From Xanthobacter tagetidis (GTDB lineage: Bacteria > Pseudomonadota > Alphaproteobacteria > Rhizobiales > Xanthobacteraceae): a DNA stretch of 64,000 bases. The notes under the pieces are model-generated. The model was not told the DNA's origin. It saw only the letters and a program-made list of their open reading frames with translations, and searched no databases. Below, in pieces: positions 1 through 10,076 of the stretch (position 1 is its first letter; each line of letters starts with the position of its first letter). Location of the stretch: positions 91,863 to 155,862 of the forward strand of contig NZ_RCTF01000011.1 of NCBI RefSeq assembly GCF_003667445.1, in the 5' to 3' direction. The position numbers and the translations under genes were made by a program.

Positions 1-549
1 GCCGAGGCGCTGGGCCTCCTTCACCGCGATGTCCTCCTTGTTCGTGTCGATCACGAACAGCAGGTCCGGCAGGCCGCCCATGTCGCGGATACCGCCGAGC
101 GCCTTGTCCAGCTTCTCCTTCTCGCGCGAGAGCGTCAGGCGCTCCTTCTTGGTGTAGCCCGAGGACGCTTCCGGAGCAGCCAGCGTCTCCTCCAGCTTCT
201 TCAGCCGCGCGATGGAATTGGAAATGGTCTTCCAGTTGGTGAGCATGCCGCCGAGCCAGCGGTGGTTCACGTAATACTGGGCGGAGCGGCGGGCGGCGTC
301 GGCCACCTGCTCCTGGGCCTGGCGCTTGGTGCCGACGAACAGCACGCGGCCGCCCTGGGCCACGGTGTCGGACACCGCCTGCAGCGCGCGATGGAGCGCC
401 GGCACGGTCTGCGACAGGTCGAGGATGTGGATATTGTTGCGGACACCGAAGATGTACGGAGCCATCTTCGGATTCCAGCGATGGGACTGATGTCCGAAGT
501 GCACGCCAGCTTCAAGCAGCTGACGCATCGAATAATCGGGAAGCGCCAC
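1..549 (-). CDS. rpsB: 30S ribosomal protein S2 (partial, C-terminus beyond the window)
   Basis: This is the N-terminal 183 codons of ribosomal protein S2, which joins the small subunit late together with S1. The frame opens [15 protein letters not shown] and continues through [13 protein letters not shown] and FVGTKRQAQ, which are hallmark S2 segments. The start is GTG, chosen because it gives the canonical S2 N-terminus and has a GGAG about 8 bases upstream. The gene runs off the left edge, so the last part of the protein and the usual downstream partner tsf cannot be seen. The identity is very secure. Confidence 0.97.
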   Translation of the reverse strand, partial: MALPDYSMRQLLEAGVHFGHQSHRWNPKMAPYIFGVRNNIHILDLSQTVPALHRALQAVSDTVAQGGRVLFVGTKRQAQEQVADAARRSAQYYVNHRWLGGMLTNWKTISNSIARLKKLEETLAAPEASSGYTKKERLTLSREKEKLDKALGGIRDMGGLPDLLFVIDTNKEDIAVKEAQRLG

Positions 550-654
550 TTTGGTATTCTCCGGTTGAGCCTCCGCGGACGTACCCTCGACCCGTCGGGG
601 ACGAAGGCACCGGATGGCCGAATTGGCCGTTTGTCCGCGTGCGGAATGGGCCGG

Positions 655-684
655 CTTATAGGCGAGCCGGCTTCAAGAGGCAAG
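655..684 (-). promoter_or_regulatory. Putative rpsB promoter
   Basis: Read on the minus strand there is a CTTGCC box, an 18-base spacer and a TATAAG box, about 105 bases upstream of the rpsB start. This resembles the alphaproteobacterial housekeeping consensus (-35 CTTGAC). It is a match by eye only. Confidence 0.4.
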
Positions 685-769
685 ATGCTGGCGCGGCGAA
701 CACCGCGATGGCGGCATCCGGCGACCGCCGGGCGGGCGCGGCGGTTCCACCCGGCCTCAGAACGTCACA

Positions 770-1594
770 TCAGAACGTCTCGAACGCCACCGCGATGCGG
801 TCGAGCTTGCGCACAGCGGCGACATCGTTCGGATCGTCCAGAAGGTCCTGCATCGTGGCGTAGGCGCGACGGGACAGGAAGCGGAACCAGGATGTGGGGG
901 CGGGCGGCGCCAGCGCATGGTGCCTCAGGTCGGTCCGTGCCGCTTCGGTGGTCCGCTCCTCGGCCTGCGCCAGCAGCGGCGCGACCGGCTCGCCCAAGGC
1001 TTCGGCCACCTTGCTGACCACCAAGCGCCAGTCCTGGAGCGATTCCTCATAGGATATGACTGTCCGCGCCCGCCCGCGGGTGGCGCGCTCCGCGTCCAGC
1101 GTGTGGCGCAGCCAGAGCCGCACGGCACGCTCGGTGGTGAATTGGTCGCGCCTGGCCAGCGACGCCGCCACCTCCATGGGATTGCGCACCACCAGCACCG
1201 GCGTCGAGCGATAGCCCAAGTCCAGCAATGCGGCTTCGTAGAGCGGCACCAGACGCGAGATTCGCGGATCCTTGAGGACGATCCGATCCGCGGAGCCGAA
1301 TTCGCTGGCCAGCAGCTCCGTCAGCTCATGATACAGCCCGTTCCGGCGCGTCAGCGCGATCGGGTCCGCCGTCATCCGCGTGCGCTTGTGCCATTGCGTC
1401 CCGCACGCCTCGAAGATGCGGTCATTCAGCTTGTAGATGACTTCGGATTCCCAATAGCCCTCCGGATTGGCCTCGTTGGCGGCCATCAGGGTCTTGGGAG
1501 CTTCGAAGCCCATCAGGTTGACGATCTTGGAGCACAGCGACGTGCCGCTCCGGTGCATGCCGAGAATGAGGACGGCACGCTTGCCCGACTCCAT
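770..1594 (-). CDS. Sulfotransferase family protein
   Basis: A 274-aa protein of the P-loop-like sulfotransferase fold, which transfers sulfate from PAPS to a hydroxyl or amine acceptor. The 5'-phosphosulfate loop is visible as LILGMHRSGTSL (residues 9-20). A KDPR motif (108-111) and RNPMEVAASL (137-146) match the 3'-phosphate-binding region. There is no signal peptide or membrane segment, so it should act in the cytoplasm. The ATG start has AAGGAG five bases upstream. It lies downstream of dnaE with a 164-bp gap and ahead of rpsB, with no operon partner that names its acceptor. A glycan or lipid acceptor is likely by analogy with rhizobial surface-polysaccharide sulfotransferases, but this is inference. 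It is not closely related to the sulfotransferase on the other side of dnaE. Confidence 0.85.
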   Translation of the reverse strand: MESGKRAVLILGMHRSGTSLCSKIVNLMGFEAPKTLMAANEANPEGYWESEVIYKLNDRIFEACGTQWHKRTRMTADPIALTRRNGLYHELTELLASEFGSADRIVLKDPRISRLVPLYEAALLDLGYRSTPVLVVRNPMEVAASLARRDQFTTERAVRLWLRHTLDAERATRGRARTVISYEESLQDWRLVVSKVAEALGEPVAPLLAQAEERTTEAARTDLRHHALAPPAPTSWFRFLSRRAYATMQDLLDDPNDVAAVRKLDRIAVAFETF

Positions 1595-1758
1595 GTGTGC
1601 TCCTTGGCGCCAGCGCCCGGAATCAAGATCCGGCTGCCGCTGGGTCGACCTAGTGTCCGAACGTTTCCCTGACCGCGCGGAACATTAAGTCTGATTGGCG
1701 CGCCGCGACAAGCTTCGCCGCGTTTCCGACTGTGGATTTTAAGGTAACCAGATGTTAC

Positions 1759-4700
1759 TCAGGCCGCCGCTTCCACAGCCACGACGCCAGGAATTGCCTT
1801 GATGGCGCCGGCGATCTGCGGCGAGATCGGATAGCGCCCCGGCAGGTTGACCTCGACCTCCGCCTTGGCGTCGTCCACCAGCAGAACCAGGCTCACCACG
1901 CCGGCACCCGCATCGGCGCCGGCGTTCCCCGCCGCCTTGCCGCTTTCCGAAAGCCGGCGGGCGATGCCTTCCACCGGCTCGGTCGAGCGCAGGAAGATGC
2001 GCAATCCCTTGTGGCTGCGCGCGGTGAGCGCGTCGAGCGGCTCGCAATTCTGGATCCGCACGCGCACATCCTCGCCCTGAAGCTCAGCCGCCACCGTGAG
2101 CAACAGCGCCGTACCCGGCTCCAGGAGGTCGCGCAGCTGCGCGAGGCCCTCGGAAAAGATCACCGCCTCATAGTGGCCCGAGGGATCGGAGAGCCCGATG
2201 ATGCCCATGCGGGTACCGGACTTGGTGCGCCGCTCCTGGCGCGACACCACCGTGGCGGCGAGGCGCCCGAACGTGTCCCCTGCCCGCACGCCGCGTGCGA
2301 AATCCTGGTAGGGGCGCACGCGCAGCTTCTTCAGGGCCTCGGCGTAGTCGTCCAGCGGATGACCGGTGAGGAAGAAGCCGATGGTGTCGTATTCCTTCTG
2401 CAGCCGCTCGGCCGGCATCCAGGGCGCGGCGTCCGGCAGGGGCAGCTCGGCGGCCACGGGGCCGGACCCGAACATGTCGTTCTGGCCCATGGCCCGTCCC
2501 TGCTCTTCGCGCGCGGCGTGGGCGGCGATGGCGTCGATGGCGGCGAACGCCTTGGCGCGGTTCTTCTCCAGCACGTCGAAGCAGCCGGCGGCGGCGAGGC
2601 TCTCCAGCGTGCGCTTGTTCACGAGCTTCACCGGCAGGCGCGAGGCGAAGTCCGACAGGCTCCTGAACGGGCGGTCCCCGCGCGCGGCGACGAGCGCCTC
2701 CACCGCGGCCTCGCCGACGCCCTTGATGGCCGCCATGGCGTAGATGATCCGGCCGTCCTTCACGCCGAACTCGCGGGCCGACAGGTTGATGTTGGGCGGC
2801 ACCACCTCGATGCCGAGGCGCTGGGCCTCCTGGCGGAATTCCGCGAGCTTGTCGGTATTGCCCTTGTCGAGCGTCATGGAGGCGGCGAGGAACTCGGTCG
2901 CGTGGTTCGCCTTGAGCCATGCGGTCTGGTAGGCGACCAGCGCATAGGCGGCGGCGTGCGACTTGTTGAAGCCGTAGTCCGCGAACTTGGCGAGCAGGTC
3001 GAAGATGGTGTCGGCCTGCGCCTTGTCGATGCCGCGCTCCACCGCGCCGGAGACGAAGCGCGAGCGCTGCTTGTCCATCTCGGCGCGAATCTTCTTGCCC
3101 ATGGCCCGGCGCAGCAGGTCCGCCTCGCCCAGCGAGTAGCCGGAGAGCGCCTGGGCGATCTGCATCACCTGTTCCTGATAGATGATGACGCCGAACGTCT
3201 CCTTCAGGTAGGGCTCAAGCTTGGGGTGGATGTATTCCGGCGTCGCCTTGCCGTTCTTGCAGTCGCAATACACCGGGATGTTGGCCATGGGGCCCGGCCG
3301 GTAGAGGGCCACCAGGGCGATGATGTCCTCGATGCGGTCGGCCTTCATGTCCACCAGCGCGCGGCGCATGCCCGCGCTTTCCACCTGGAACACGCCGACC
3401 GTCTCGCCCTTGGCCAGCATGGCGTAGGTCTTGGGGTCGTCGAGCGGGATTTTCGAGATGTCGAGGTCGATCCCGCGGGCGCGGATCAGCTGCACCGCCT
3501 TCTCGATCACGGTCAGCGTCTTGAGGCCGAGGAAGTCGAACTTCACCAGGCCCGCCTGCTCCACCCACTTCATGTTGTACTGGGTGACAGGCATGTCGGA
3601 CTTGGGATCGCGGTAGAGCGGGACCAGTTCGTCGAGCTTCCTGTCGCCGATGACGATGCCGGCCGCATGGGTGGAGGCGTGGCGGTTGAGCCCCTCCAGG
3701 CGCACGGCGATGTCGAAGGCGCGCTTGACCACTTCCTCCTGGTCCTTGGCCGCCTGGAGGCGCGGCTCGTCGGCGATGGCCTGCTTGAGCGTGACCGGAT
3801 TGGCCGGGTTCTGCGGCACCAGCTTGCAGAGCTTGTCCACCTGGCCGTAGGGCATTTCCAGCACCCGGCCCACGTCGCGCAGCACGCCGCGCGCCTGGAG
3901 CGTGCCGAAGGTGATGATCTGCGCCACCTGCGAACGGCCGTAGCGCTCCTGCACGTAGTGGATCACCTCGTCGCGGCGCTCCTGGCAGAAGTCCACGTCG
4001 AAGTCGGGCATGGACACGCGGTCCGGATTCAGGAAGCGCTCGAACAGAAGCCCGAACCGCAGCGGGTCGAGGTCGGTGATCTGGAGCGAATAGGCCACCA
4101 GCGAGCCGGCGCCCGAGCCGCGCCCCGGCCCGACCGGGATGTCGTGCGCCTTGGCCCACTTGATGAAGTCCGACACGATCAGGAAGTAGCCGGGGAACTT
4201 CATCTTGGTGATGACGGAAATCTCGTAGGCGAGCCGCTCCTCATACGCGGCCACCTCCAGGCCCGGCGCCGGGCCGTGCTTGGCGAGGCGCGCGGCGAGG
4301 CCCTCTTTCGCCTGGCGCTCCAGCTCCGCCGCCTCCTCGGCGAGCGGATCGCCCTCCCCGGCCCCCGAGGTGAAGCGCGGCAGGATCGGCTTCACGGTCT
4401 TCACCCGGAAGGCGCAGCGGCGGGCGATCTCGACGCTGTTTGCCGTGGCCTCGGGCAGGTCCGCGAACAGCTCCAGCATCTCCTTGCGGGTCTTGAAGCG
4501 GTGCTCGGAGGTCAGGCGGCGCCGGTCGCCCTCGGCGACGAGGCGGCCCTCGGCGATGCAGACCAGAGCGTCGTGCGCTTCGTAGTCCCCATGGGAGCCG
4601 AAGAACGGCTCGTTCGCCGCCACCAGCGGCAGGCCCTTGGCATAAGCGAGGTCCAGAAGCTGCGGCTCGGCGATCCGCTCGGCATCGGTGCCATGGCGCT

Positions 4701-5235
4701 GCAGTTCCACATAGAGCCGGTCGCCGAAGATCGCGGCGAGCGCGTCCAGCCGCTGGGCGGCGACGTCCCCATGGCCACCGGCCAGGGCCAGATCGACCGG
4801 GCCCGACGGCCCGCCCGTCAGCGCGACGAGGCCGTGGTGGGCCTGGCTCAGCCAGTCGAGAAGGATGCGGGGCTCGTCCTCGCTGGCGGTCTCCAGGAAG
4901 GAGCGGGAGACGAGGCGCATCAGGTTGCGCCATCCCGTCTCGTCCTTGGCGAGCAGGACGATGCGCGGCTTCCTAGCCTTCAGCACCACCCCGCGCGGGC
5001 CGGGCGGCTCCGGCAGGTCGAGCGCGAGCGAGGCGCCGGCGATGGGCTGGATGCCCGAGCCCGCCATCTTCTCCGAGAATTCCAGCGCGCCGAAGAGATT
5101 GCCCGTGTCCGTGAGCGCCATCGCCGGCTGGCCGTCCGCCTTGGCGAGGTCCGCCAGCTTGCCGATGGAGATCGCCCCCTCCAGCAGCGAGTAGGAGGAG
5201 TGCACATGCAGATGGATGAAGCCGGGATCGGGCAT
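1759..5235 (-). CDS. dnaE: DNA polymerase III subunit alpha
   Basis: The replicative polymerase catalytic subunit, 1158 aa, a normal DnaE1 length. The N-terminal PHP domain opens with FIHLHVHSSYSLLEG. The catalytic aspartates are in PDFDVDF (D411 and D413) and FDFLGLKTL (D567), so the enzyme looks intact. Tandem helix-hairpin-helix and OB-fold regions follow near the C-terminus (around VVSRQERRTKSG). I chose the ATG of MPDPGFIHLH because it starts the PHP domain directly. The open frame extends upstream, but that part has no DnaE similarity. The Shine-Dalgarno is weak (ACGAGA). The gene is transcribed alone, divergent from the sulfotransferase at 5489. The whole opposite strand is open as an antisense frame, a composition artefact. 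Confidence 0.97.
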   Translation of the reverse strand: MPDPGFIHLHVHSSYSLLEGAISIGKLADLAKADGQPAMALTDTGNLFGALEFSEKMAGSGIQPIAGASLALDLPEPPGPRGVVLKARKPRIVLLAKDETGWRNLMRLVSRSFLETASEDEPRILLDWLSQAHHGLVALTGGPSGPVDLALAGGHGDVAAQRLDALAAIFGDRLYVELQRHGTDAERIAEPQLLDLAYAKGLPLVAANEPFFGSHGDYEAHDALVCIAEGRLVAEGDRRRLTSEHRFKTRKEMLELFADLPEATANSVEIARRCAFRVKTVKPILPRFTSGAGEGDPLAEEAAELERQAKEGLAARLAKHGPAPGLEVAAYEERLAYEISVITKMKFPGYFLIVSDFIKWAKAHDIPVGPGRGSGAGSLVAYSLQITDLDPLRFGLLFERFLNPDRVSMPDFDVDFCQERRDEVIHYVQERYGRSQVAQIITFGTLQARGVLRDVGRVLEMPYGQVDKLCKLVPQNPANPVTLKQAIADEPRLQAAKDQEEVVKRAFDIAVRLEGLNRHASTHAAGIVIGDRKLDELVPLYRDPKSDMPVTQYNMKWVEQAGLVKFDFLGLKTLTVIEKAVQLIRARGIDLDISKIPLDDPKTYAMLAKGETVGVFQVESAGMRRALVDMKADRIEDIIALVALYRPGPMANIPVYCDCKNGKATPEYIHPKLEPYLKETFGVIIYQEQVMQIAQALSGYSLGEADLLRRAMGKKIRAEMDKQRSRFVSGAVERGIDKAQADTIFDLLAKFADYGFNKSHAAAYALVAYQTAWLKANHATEFLAASMTLDKGNTDKLAEFRQEAQRLGIEVVPPNINLSAREFGVKDGRIIYAMAAIKGVGEAAVEALVAARGDRPFRSLSDFASRLPVKLVNKRTLESLAAAGCFDVLEKNRAKAFAAIDAIAAHAAREEQGRAMGQNDMFGSGPVAAELPLPDAAPWMPAERLQKEYDTIGFFLTGHPLDDYAEALKKLRVRPYQDFARGVRAGDTFGRLAATVVSRQERRTKSGTRMGIIGLSDPSGHYEAVIFSEGLAQLRDLLEPGTALLLTVAAELQGEDVRVRIQNCEPLDALTARSHKGLRIFLRSTEPVEGIARRLSESGKAAGNAGADAGAGVVSLVLLVDDAKAEVEVNLPGRYPISPQIAGAIKAIPGVVAVEAAA

Positions 5236-5488
5236 GGGTCTCGTTCGGTATCGTTCGGCGAATCGCGCAGCACCAGCCCGCGCGGCCGGAAGCTTACGCC
5301 CGTTTCCATCGTATGGCGGCACACCGGGGACGGGAACGCCCGAGCAGGGCCGGCCGTCCCTGGTTTCCACATGTCCCGCCGCGACGCCGGAAAGCTCCGA
5401 GGCGCGAGCGGGCATGCAAGCCGCCTTGCGCCGGGCGGCCGGTCTGGAGGAAAGTCCGCCCTCGCGACCCAACGCCGGACCGCCCGTG

Positions 5489-6271
5489 ATGCGCACCCTC
5501 TTCATCCATGCCGGCACCCACAAGACCGGCACGACCTCGGTCCAGTGGTATCTCAACCGGCATGGCCGCAAGCTCATGCGCCACGGCACCTACGTGCCGA
5601 AAGCCGGCTGCCCGTCGGCGCGCTCCTCCGGCCACCACAACATCCCCTGGCTGCTGATGGGCGACCCGCGGGCCAAGGTCGAGCATGGCGGCATCGACGC
5701 GCTGCTGGCGGAACTGGCCGAGGTCGACAGCCCGCAGGCCGTGGTTTCTTCCGAGGAATTCCAGTTCCTCGCCGACCGGCCGCTGGCGCTGGCCGAGCTC
5801 GACCACCGCATCCATGAGGCCGGCTGGAGGCCGGTCTACCTCATGTATCTGCGGGCGCCGGGCGCCTATGCCAATTCGCTCTACCGCGAGTTCCCGCTGC
5901 AGAACATCCACGTGCCGTTCGCGGATTTCCTTGCCGGGGTGCTGGCGGACGGCGCCTACCAGCCGCCGGGCGAGGTGATCCTGCGGCTCGACTATGATGT
6001 GCTGGTGGAGAAGTGGCGCGCCGCCGCCAAGGGCGAGCTGCGCCTCCTCTCCTACGAGGCCGCGTCCGCAGCCGGCGGCATCATCCCCGCCTTCATGGGC
6101 GCGCTCGGCCTGCCGGAGCGCACGGCCCAGTTCCGCCAGCGGCGCATCAACACGTCCAGCGGCGTGACCACGGACGAGATGCGGGGCGGGGCGAAGCTGA
6201 TCGACGCGAAGTTCCGCCCCGCCTTCGAGCGTCACGTGGCGGAGACCGCCGCGACGCGCAACGCGGCCTGA
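5489..6271 (+). CDS. Sulfotransferase-like protein (second family)
   Basis: A 260-aa protein opening MRTLFIHAGTHKTGTTS, a PAPS-binding loop (residues 5-17) of the HxGxxKTGTT type seen in bacterial sulfotransferase-like proteins. The segment YLMYLRAPGAYANSLYREF probably supplies the 3'-phosphate-binding arginine and serine. The start is the ATG at 5489. The open frame continues upstream over 91 codons, but that part is low-complexity translation of the dnaE upstream region. No clear Shine-Dalgarno is visible. The gene is monocistronic, divergent from dnaE and convergent with thiL (32-bp gap). The acceptor is unknown. Cell-surface glycan modification is the simplest guess. Confidence 0.75.
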   Translation: MRTLFIHAGTHKTGTTSVQWYLNRHGRKLMRHGTYVPKAGCPSARSSGHHNIPWLLMGDPRAKVEHGGIDALLAELAEVDSPQAVVSSEEFQFLADRPLALAELDHRIHEAGWRPVYLMYLRAPGAYANSLYREFPLQNIHVPFADFLAGVLADGAYQPPGEVILRLDYDVLVEKWRAAAKGELRLLSYEAASAAGGIIPAFMGALGLPERTAQFRQRRINTSSGVTTDEMRGGAKLIDAKFRPAFERHVAETAATRNAA

Positions 6272-6302
6272 CGTCAGGCGCAGCAGGAGTGCCAAAGCGC
6301 CT

Positions 6303-7307
6303 TCAGAAGTGGCTGAAGCTGCCTGAGCCGAGGTCGAGCGCCACCCCGTCCGGGCCGATCACGTCGAGCCCCTCCCCGCCCCGCGTCTCGCCGATCAGCG
6401 TCACCGGCACGCCGGCGCGCGCCGCCTCGGCCGTGAAGGCCGGCACGGCGGCATGGGGCACACAGGCGAGAATCTCGTAATCGTCGCCGCCGGTGAGCGC
6501 CGTGCGCAGAAGCTCCGCCCGTCCCGCCGTCACCCGGGCCGCAGCGGCCGAGAGCGGCACGCGGCGCGCCTCGATCACGCCGCCGCAGCCGGAGGCGGCG
6601 AGCATCTTCGCCGCGTCGCCGGCAAGACCGTCCGACACGTCCATGGCCGCCGCCGCATAGGCGCGCAGCACCGGCGCGAGCGCAAGCCGCGGCTGGGGGT
6701 GGAGGTAGCGGTCGAGCAGATGGCCGCGCTGCTCCGCGTCGAGATCGCCGAACGGCACATCGTTCGGCCCCTGCCGGAGCTTCAGGCCCAGGGCCGCGTC
6801 GCCGATGGTGCCGGAGACCAGGATCGCCTGGCCCGGCCGCGCGCCGGTACGGGGCACGAAACCGCCTTTGGGCACCGCGCCGAGCGCGGTGATCGTGATC
6901 GTCACCGGTCCCGGCGTCGCGACCGTGTCGCCGCCGAGGATCGGACAGCCGAATGCAACCGCGTCCGCCCCGAGCCCGTCCGCGAAGGCCGCGACCCAGG
7001 CTTCGCCCGTCCCCTTGGGCAAGGCGAGCGCCAGAAGCGCACCGAGCGGCGCGGCGCCCTTGGCGGCGAGATCGGACAGGTTGACCCGGAGCGCCTTGCG
7101 CGCCACCGAGGCCGGCGCGTCGTCGGCGAAGAAATGCACGCCCGCCACCACCGCATCCTTGGTCAGGACCAGGTCGCAGCCCTCGGGCGGCGACAGAAGC
7201 GCGGCGTCGTCGCGCAGGCCGAGCGCACCCGCGCCGGCGATGGGGCGGAAGAAGCGGGCGATCAGGCGGTCCTCGCCCGAGCCGCCGCCTTCCATCGCCC
7301 CGCCCAT
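6303..7307 (-). CDS. thiL: Thiamine-monophosphate kinase
   Basis: Phosphorylates thiamine monophosphate to the cofactor thiamine diphosphate, the last step of thiamine biosynthesis. The protein has 334 aa, typical for the AIR-synthase-like ThiL fold. GEDRLIARFF at the N-terminus, GLRDDAALL, the metal-binding LTKDAVVAGVHF stretch, GGDTVATPG and AMDVSDGLAGD are standard ThiL segments. The ATG at 7307 follows the nusB stop by one base (TGACATG), so translation is probably coupled. The in-frame ATG at 7295 is an alternative. It is the last gene of the nrdR-rib-nusB row, a common alphaproteobacterial arrangement. No TPP riboswitch is visible. Confidence 0.95.
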   Translation of the reverse strand: MGGAMEGGGSGEDRLIARFFRPIAGAGALGLRDDAALLSPPEGCDLVLTKDAVVAGVHFFADDAPASVARKALRVNLSDLAAKGAAPLGALLALALPKGTGEAWVAAFADGLGADAVAFGCPILGGDTVATPGPVTITITALGAVPKGGFVPRTGARPGQAILVSGTIGDAALGLKLRQGPNDVPFGDLDAEQRGHLLDRYLHPQPRLALAPVLRAYAAAAMDVSDGLAGDAAKMLAASGCGGVIEARRVPLSAAAARVTAGRAELLRTALTGGDDYEILACVPHAAVPAFTAEAARAGVPVTLIGETRGGEGLDVIGPDGVALDLGSGSFSHF

Positions 7308-7308
7308 G

Positions 7309-7791
7309 TCAGGCGCCTGGCGGACGATCGAACTCGCCGGGCCGCAGGTCGCGGGCGAGCGAATCCAGAACCGCATTCACCATGCCGGTCTCGTCGCGCT
7401 CCAGGAAGGCCCCGGCCACGTTGACATATTCGGCGATCACCACCCGCGCCGGCACGTCCGGACGCGACAGCAGCTCGGCGAGGCCGGCGCGCAGCACGGC
7501 GCGCAGCACCGCCTCCACGCGCTTCAGCGGCCACCCCTGGGTGAGCGCAGCGTCGAGCATCTGATCGATACGGCGCTGGTCGCTCAGCGCAGCCTCGACC
7601 ACGGCACGGAACAGCTTCACGTCGGCGTCGGGCAGCTGGGTGCCCTCCACCTCCTGGCCGAGCCAATGGCTCTCGAACTCCGCGAGGACGTCGTTCACCG
7701 GGGTCTGGGCGAGGTCCATCTGATAGAGCGCCTGCACCGCGCCGAGGCGGGCCGCGCTCTTCTTCATGGGCTTGGTGGCGGCCTCGCTCAT
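7309..7791 (-). CDS. nusB: Transcription antitermination factor NusB
   Basis: A 160-aa all-helical NusB, which binds boxA RNA with S10 and promotes rRNA antitermination. [16 protein letters not shown] near the N-terminus and [20 protein letters not shown] and FVNAVLD-like ([13 protein letters not shown]) segments near the C-terminus are diagnostic. The ATG start overlaps the ribH stop by four bases (ATGA), and the stop sits one base before thiL. Translational coupling across ribH-nusB-thiL is therefore likely. The Shine-Dalgarno is weak, consistent with coupling. Confidence 0.96.
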   Translation of the reverse strand: MSEAATKPMKKSAARLGAVQALYQMDLAQTPVNDVLAEFESHWLGQEVEGTQLPDADVKLFRAVVEAALSDQRRIDQMLDAALTQGWPLKRVEAVLRAVLRAGLAELLSRPDVPARVVIAEYVNVAGAFLERDETGMVNAVLDSLARDLRPGEFDRPPGA

Positions 7792-8279
7792 GCTTCGAGC
7801 CGCCGACGCAGGCGCAGCAGGGACAGCGCCGCACGCGCCGCGCCTCCGCCCTTGTCGCCCTCGCTCACGCGCGCCCGCTCCCAGGCCTGCGCTTCGGTAT
7901 CCACCGTGAGGATGCCGTTGCCGACCGGAAGCGCGTGGGTGACGCCGAGGTCCATGAGACCACGCGCGCTCTCGCCCGCCACGATCTCGAAATGATAGGT
8001 CTCGCCGCGGATCACCACGCCCAGCGCGACGACGGCGTCGACGTCCGTGCCGGTGATCTCCGCCGCGTCGAGCGCGATCTCGGCGGCGATGGGAATCTCC
8101 AGCGCGCCGGGCACGGTGATGACCTCCACTTCGACGCCGGCCGCCTCAAGCACCGCGCGGGCGCCCTTCAGCAGCTCGTCGGAGAGCGCCTCGTAATAGC
8201 GGCCCTCGATGATGAGGACGCGCGCGTCGCCGAGGGGCTCATCGCCCGGGAGCGCGCTTTCGCGCGAAGTCGTCACCAT
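7788..8279 (-). CDS. ribH: 6,7-dimethyl-8-ribityllumazine synthase
   Basis: Condenses 5-amino-6-ribitylamino-uracil with dihydroxybutanone phosphate, the penultimate riboflavin step. 163 aa. [50 protein letters not shown] and PVGNGILTV are the conserved substrate-binding segments of the icosahedral or pentameric lumazine synthases. AAGGAG lies eight bases upstream of the ATG. The start overlaps the end of ribE by seven bases and the stop overlaps nusB by four. The C-terminal extension after EGDKGGGAA is slightly basic but not unusual. Confidence 0.96.
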   Translation of the reverse strand: MVTTSRESALPGDEPLGDARVLIIEGRYYEALSDELLKGARAVLEAAGVEVEVITVPGALEIPIAAEIALDAAEITGTDVDAVVALGVVIRGETYHFEIVAGESARGLMDLGVTHALPVGNGILTVDTEAQAWERARVSEGDKGGGAARAALSLLRLRRRLEA

Positions 8280-8920
8280 GATCCGGTCTCCTTAGGCCGG
8301 GAGGCGTACCCGGCGGCGGGGAACTGCGCAAGCCGCGCGGCATACCGCGCCATCAGATCGACCTCGAAATTGACCGCGTCGCCGGCCCGCCGGGCGCCCC
8401 ATGTGGTGACCTCCAGCGTGTGTGGAATGAGCAGGCAGGAGAAGGTGTTGCCCTCCACCTCATTGACCGTGAGCGAGGTGCCGTCGAGCGCCACCGAGCC
8501 CTTGGGCGCGACGAAACGCGCGAAATCGGCGGGCACCTCGAACCAGAAGCGCGTCGACGACCCGAGGTCCTCGCGCGAGAGGATGCGGGCCTTCGCGTCC
8601 ACATGCCCGCTCACCATGTGACCGCCGAGTTCGTCGCCGATCCTCAAGGAGCGCTCCAGGTTGATGCGCGCGCCCGGCGCCCAGCCAGCGACCGTGGTGA
8701 TGGCGAGCGTCTCGGGCGCGGCGTCCACGGTGAACACGGTGCCGCGCGGGCCGCCGGCGCTGACCGAGGTCACGGTCAGGCAGACGCCCGCATGGGCGAT
8801 GGAGGCACCGAGGTCGATGCCCTCCCCCCCATAGCCGCAGGCGATGGAGAGGGTGCGGACCTCGCCCTTCTCCTCCACGGCGACCACCTCGCCCACATCG
8901 GTGACGATGCCGGTGAACAT
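8273..8920 (-). CDS. ribE: Riboflavin synthase, alpha chain
   Basis: Dismutates two lumazine molecules to riboflavin. 215 aa, made of the two lumazine-binding repeats. The protein begins [12 protein letters not shown], the invariant N-terminus, and the second repeat contains [30 protein letters not shown] closes the second barrel. The start is fixed by MFTGIV. The upstream part of the open frame belongs to ribD. The ATG follows the ribD stop by one base (TGACATG), the same junction as nusB-thiL. Confidence 0.96.
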   Translation of the reverse strand: MFTGIVTDVGEVVAVEEKGEVRTLSIACGYGGEGIDLGASIAHAGVCLTVTSVSAGGPRGTVFTVDAAPETLAITTVAGWAPGARINLERSLRIGDELGGHMVSGHVDAKARILSREDLGSSTRFWFEVPADFARFVAPKGSVALDGTSLTVNEVEGNTFSCLLIPHTLEVTTWGARRAGDAVNFEVDLMARYAARLAQFPAAGYASRPKETGSW

Positions 8921-8921
8921 G

Positions 8922-10076
8922 TCAGCGTCTCCACAGCCGCACGAGATGGTCGGCGCCGAGTTCGGCGTGCTCCACCTCGGCGAATCCAACGGGCGAAAGA
9001 AGACGGCCGAGCGGCCGTCCGGCGAGTGCATCCACCGCGTCGGGACCGAGCAGGACCGGGCTCGAAAAGGCCGCCACTTCGTCCACGAGGCCGGCGTCGA
9101 GGAACGCCGCAGCGACCTGCGGCCCGCCCTCCACCATCAGCCGGGTGATGCCGAGCAGGCCGAGCAGCTTCACGACGGCGGGAAGGAGCAGGCGCCCCCC
9201 CGCCCCGCGCGGCACCCGCAGCACCTCGATGCCGCGCGCATTCAGCGCTTCCTGACGGTCTGCCGGCGCATCCTCCGCCGCGATCACCCACACCGGGACG
9301 TCGCACGCGGTCTGCGCCAGCGCGGAGCCGTGCGGCAGGTCCAGCCCCGAATCGAGCACCAGGCGCACCGGCGAGCGCCCTTCCAGGCCCGGCAGGCGGC
9401 AGGTGAGCATAGGGTCGTCCGCCTTCACCGTGCCGATGCCCACCAGGATCGCGTCCGCATGGGCGCGCATGAGGTGGGCGCGCTCGCGCGCCTCGCGACC
9501 GGTGATGACGGCCGGCGCGGGACCGGGCAGCCCGGCCTTGCCGTCCGCCGATACCGCCATCTTGAGCAGCACATGCGGCCGGCCCTCGGTGACGCGGCGG
9601 ATGTGGCCGGCATGGTCGAACAGCGCCCGCTCGGCCCCGACCCCGACGCTGACCCAGATGCCGGCGGCGCGCAGGCGGGCGACGCCGCGGCCCCGCACCC
9701 GGTTATCGGGGTCCTCGATGGCGGCCACCACCCGGCGCACGCCGGAGGCGATGACGGCGTCGGCGCAGGGTGGCGTGCGGCCGTGATGCGAGCAGGGTTC
9801 CAGCGTCACATAGAGCGTCGCGCCGCGCGCTGCCTCCCCGGCCTCGGCCAGTGCCAGCGGCTCGGCGTGGGGGCGGCCGGTGGGAGCGGTCGCGGCGCGG
9901 CCCACCACCTGCGGGCCGGACGGCCCGTGCTGGATCACCACTGCGCCCACGGAGGGGTTGGGCCAGGTGCGCCCGAGACCTGCAGCGCCGGCCTCCAAGG
10001 CGAGCGCCATGAAACGTTCGTCTTCCTGGGGGGACGTGACGGGCCAGCTCGCCGGCGCGCCGACGGCGGCGCTCAT
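8922..10076 (-). CDS. ribD: Bifunctional riboflavin deaminase/reductase RibD
   Basis: Carries out the deaminase and reductase steps early in riboflavin synthesis. 384 aa. The N-terminal cytidine-deaminase-like zinc site is complete: H70-A-E72 in GRPHAE and cysteines C95 and C104 in [13 protein letters not shown]. The C-terminal half (from about residue 160, [13 protein letters not shown]) is the HTP/DHFR-like reductase, ending with [19 protein letters not shown]. The ATG overlaps the nrdR stop by four bases. No FMN riboswitch is visible upstream, where it would lie inside nrdR. Confidence 0.96.
   Translation of the reverse strand: MSAAVGAPASWPVTSPQEDERFMALALEAGAAGLGRTWPNPSVGAVVIQHGPSGPQVVGRAATAPTGRPHAEPLALAEAGEAARGATLYVTLEPCSHHGRTPPCADAVIASGVRRVVAAIEDPDNRVRGRGVARLRAAGIWVSVGVGAERALFDHAGHIRRVTEGRPHVLLKMAVSADGKAGLPGPAPAVITGREARERAHLMRAHADAILVGIGTVKADDPMLTCRLPGLEGRSPVRLVLDSGLDLPHGSALAQTACDVPVWVIAAEDAPADRQEALNARGIEVLRVPRGAGGRLLLPAVVKLLGLLGITRLMVEGGPQVAAAFLDAGLVDEVAAFSSPVLLGPDAVDALAGRPLGRLLSPVGFAEVEHAELGADHLVRLWRR

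Noticed and set aside
1732..5817. 1361-codon open frame on the plus strand opposite dnaE
   Set aside because: It mirrors dnaE codon for codon, is full of His/Gly/Arg/Leu low-complexity sequence and has no motif. It is an antisense artefact of GC-rich third positions.
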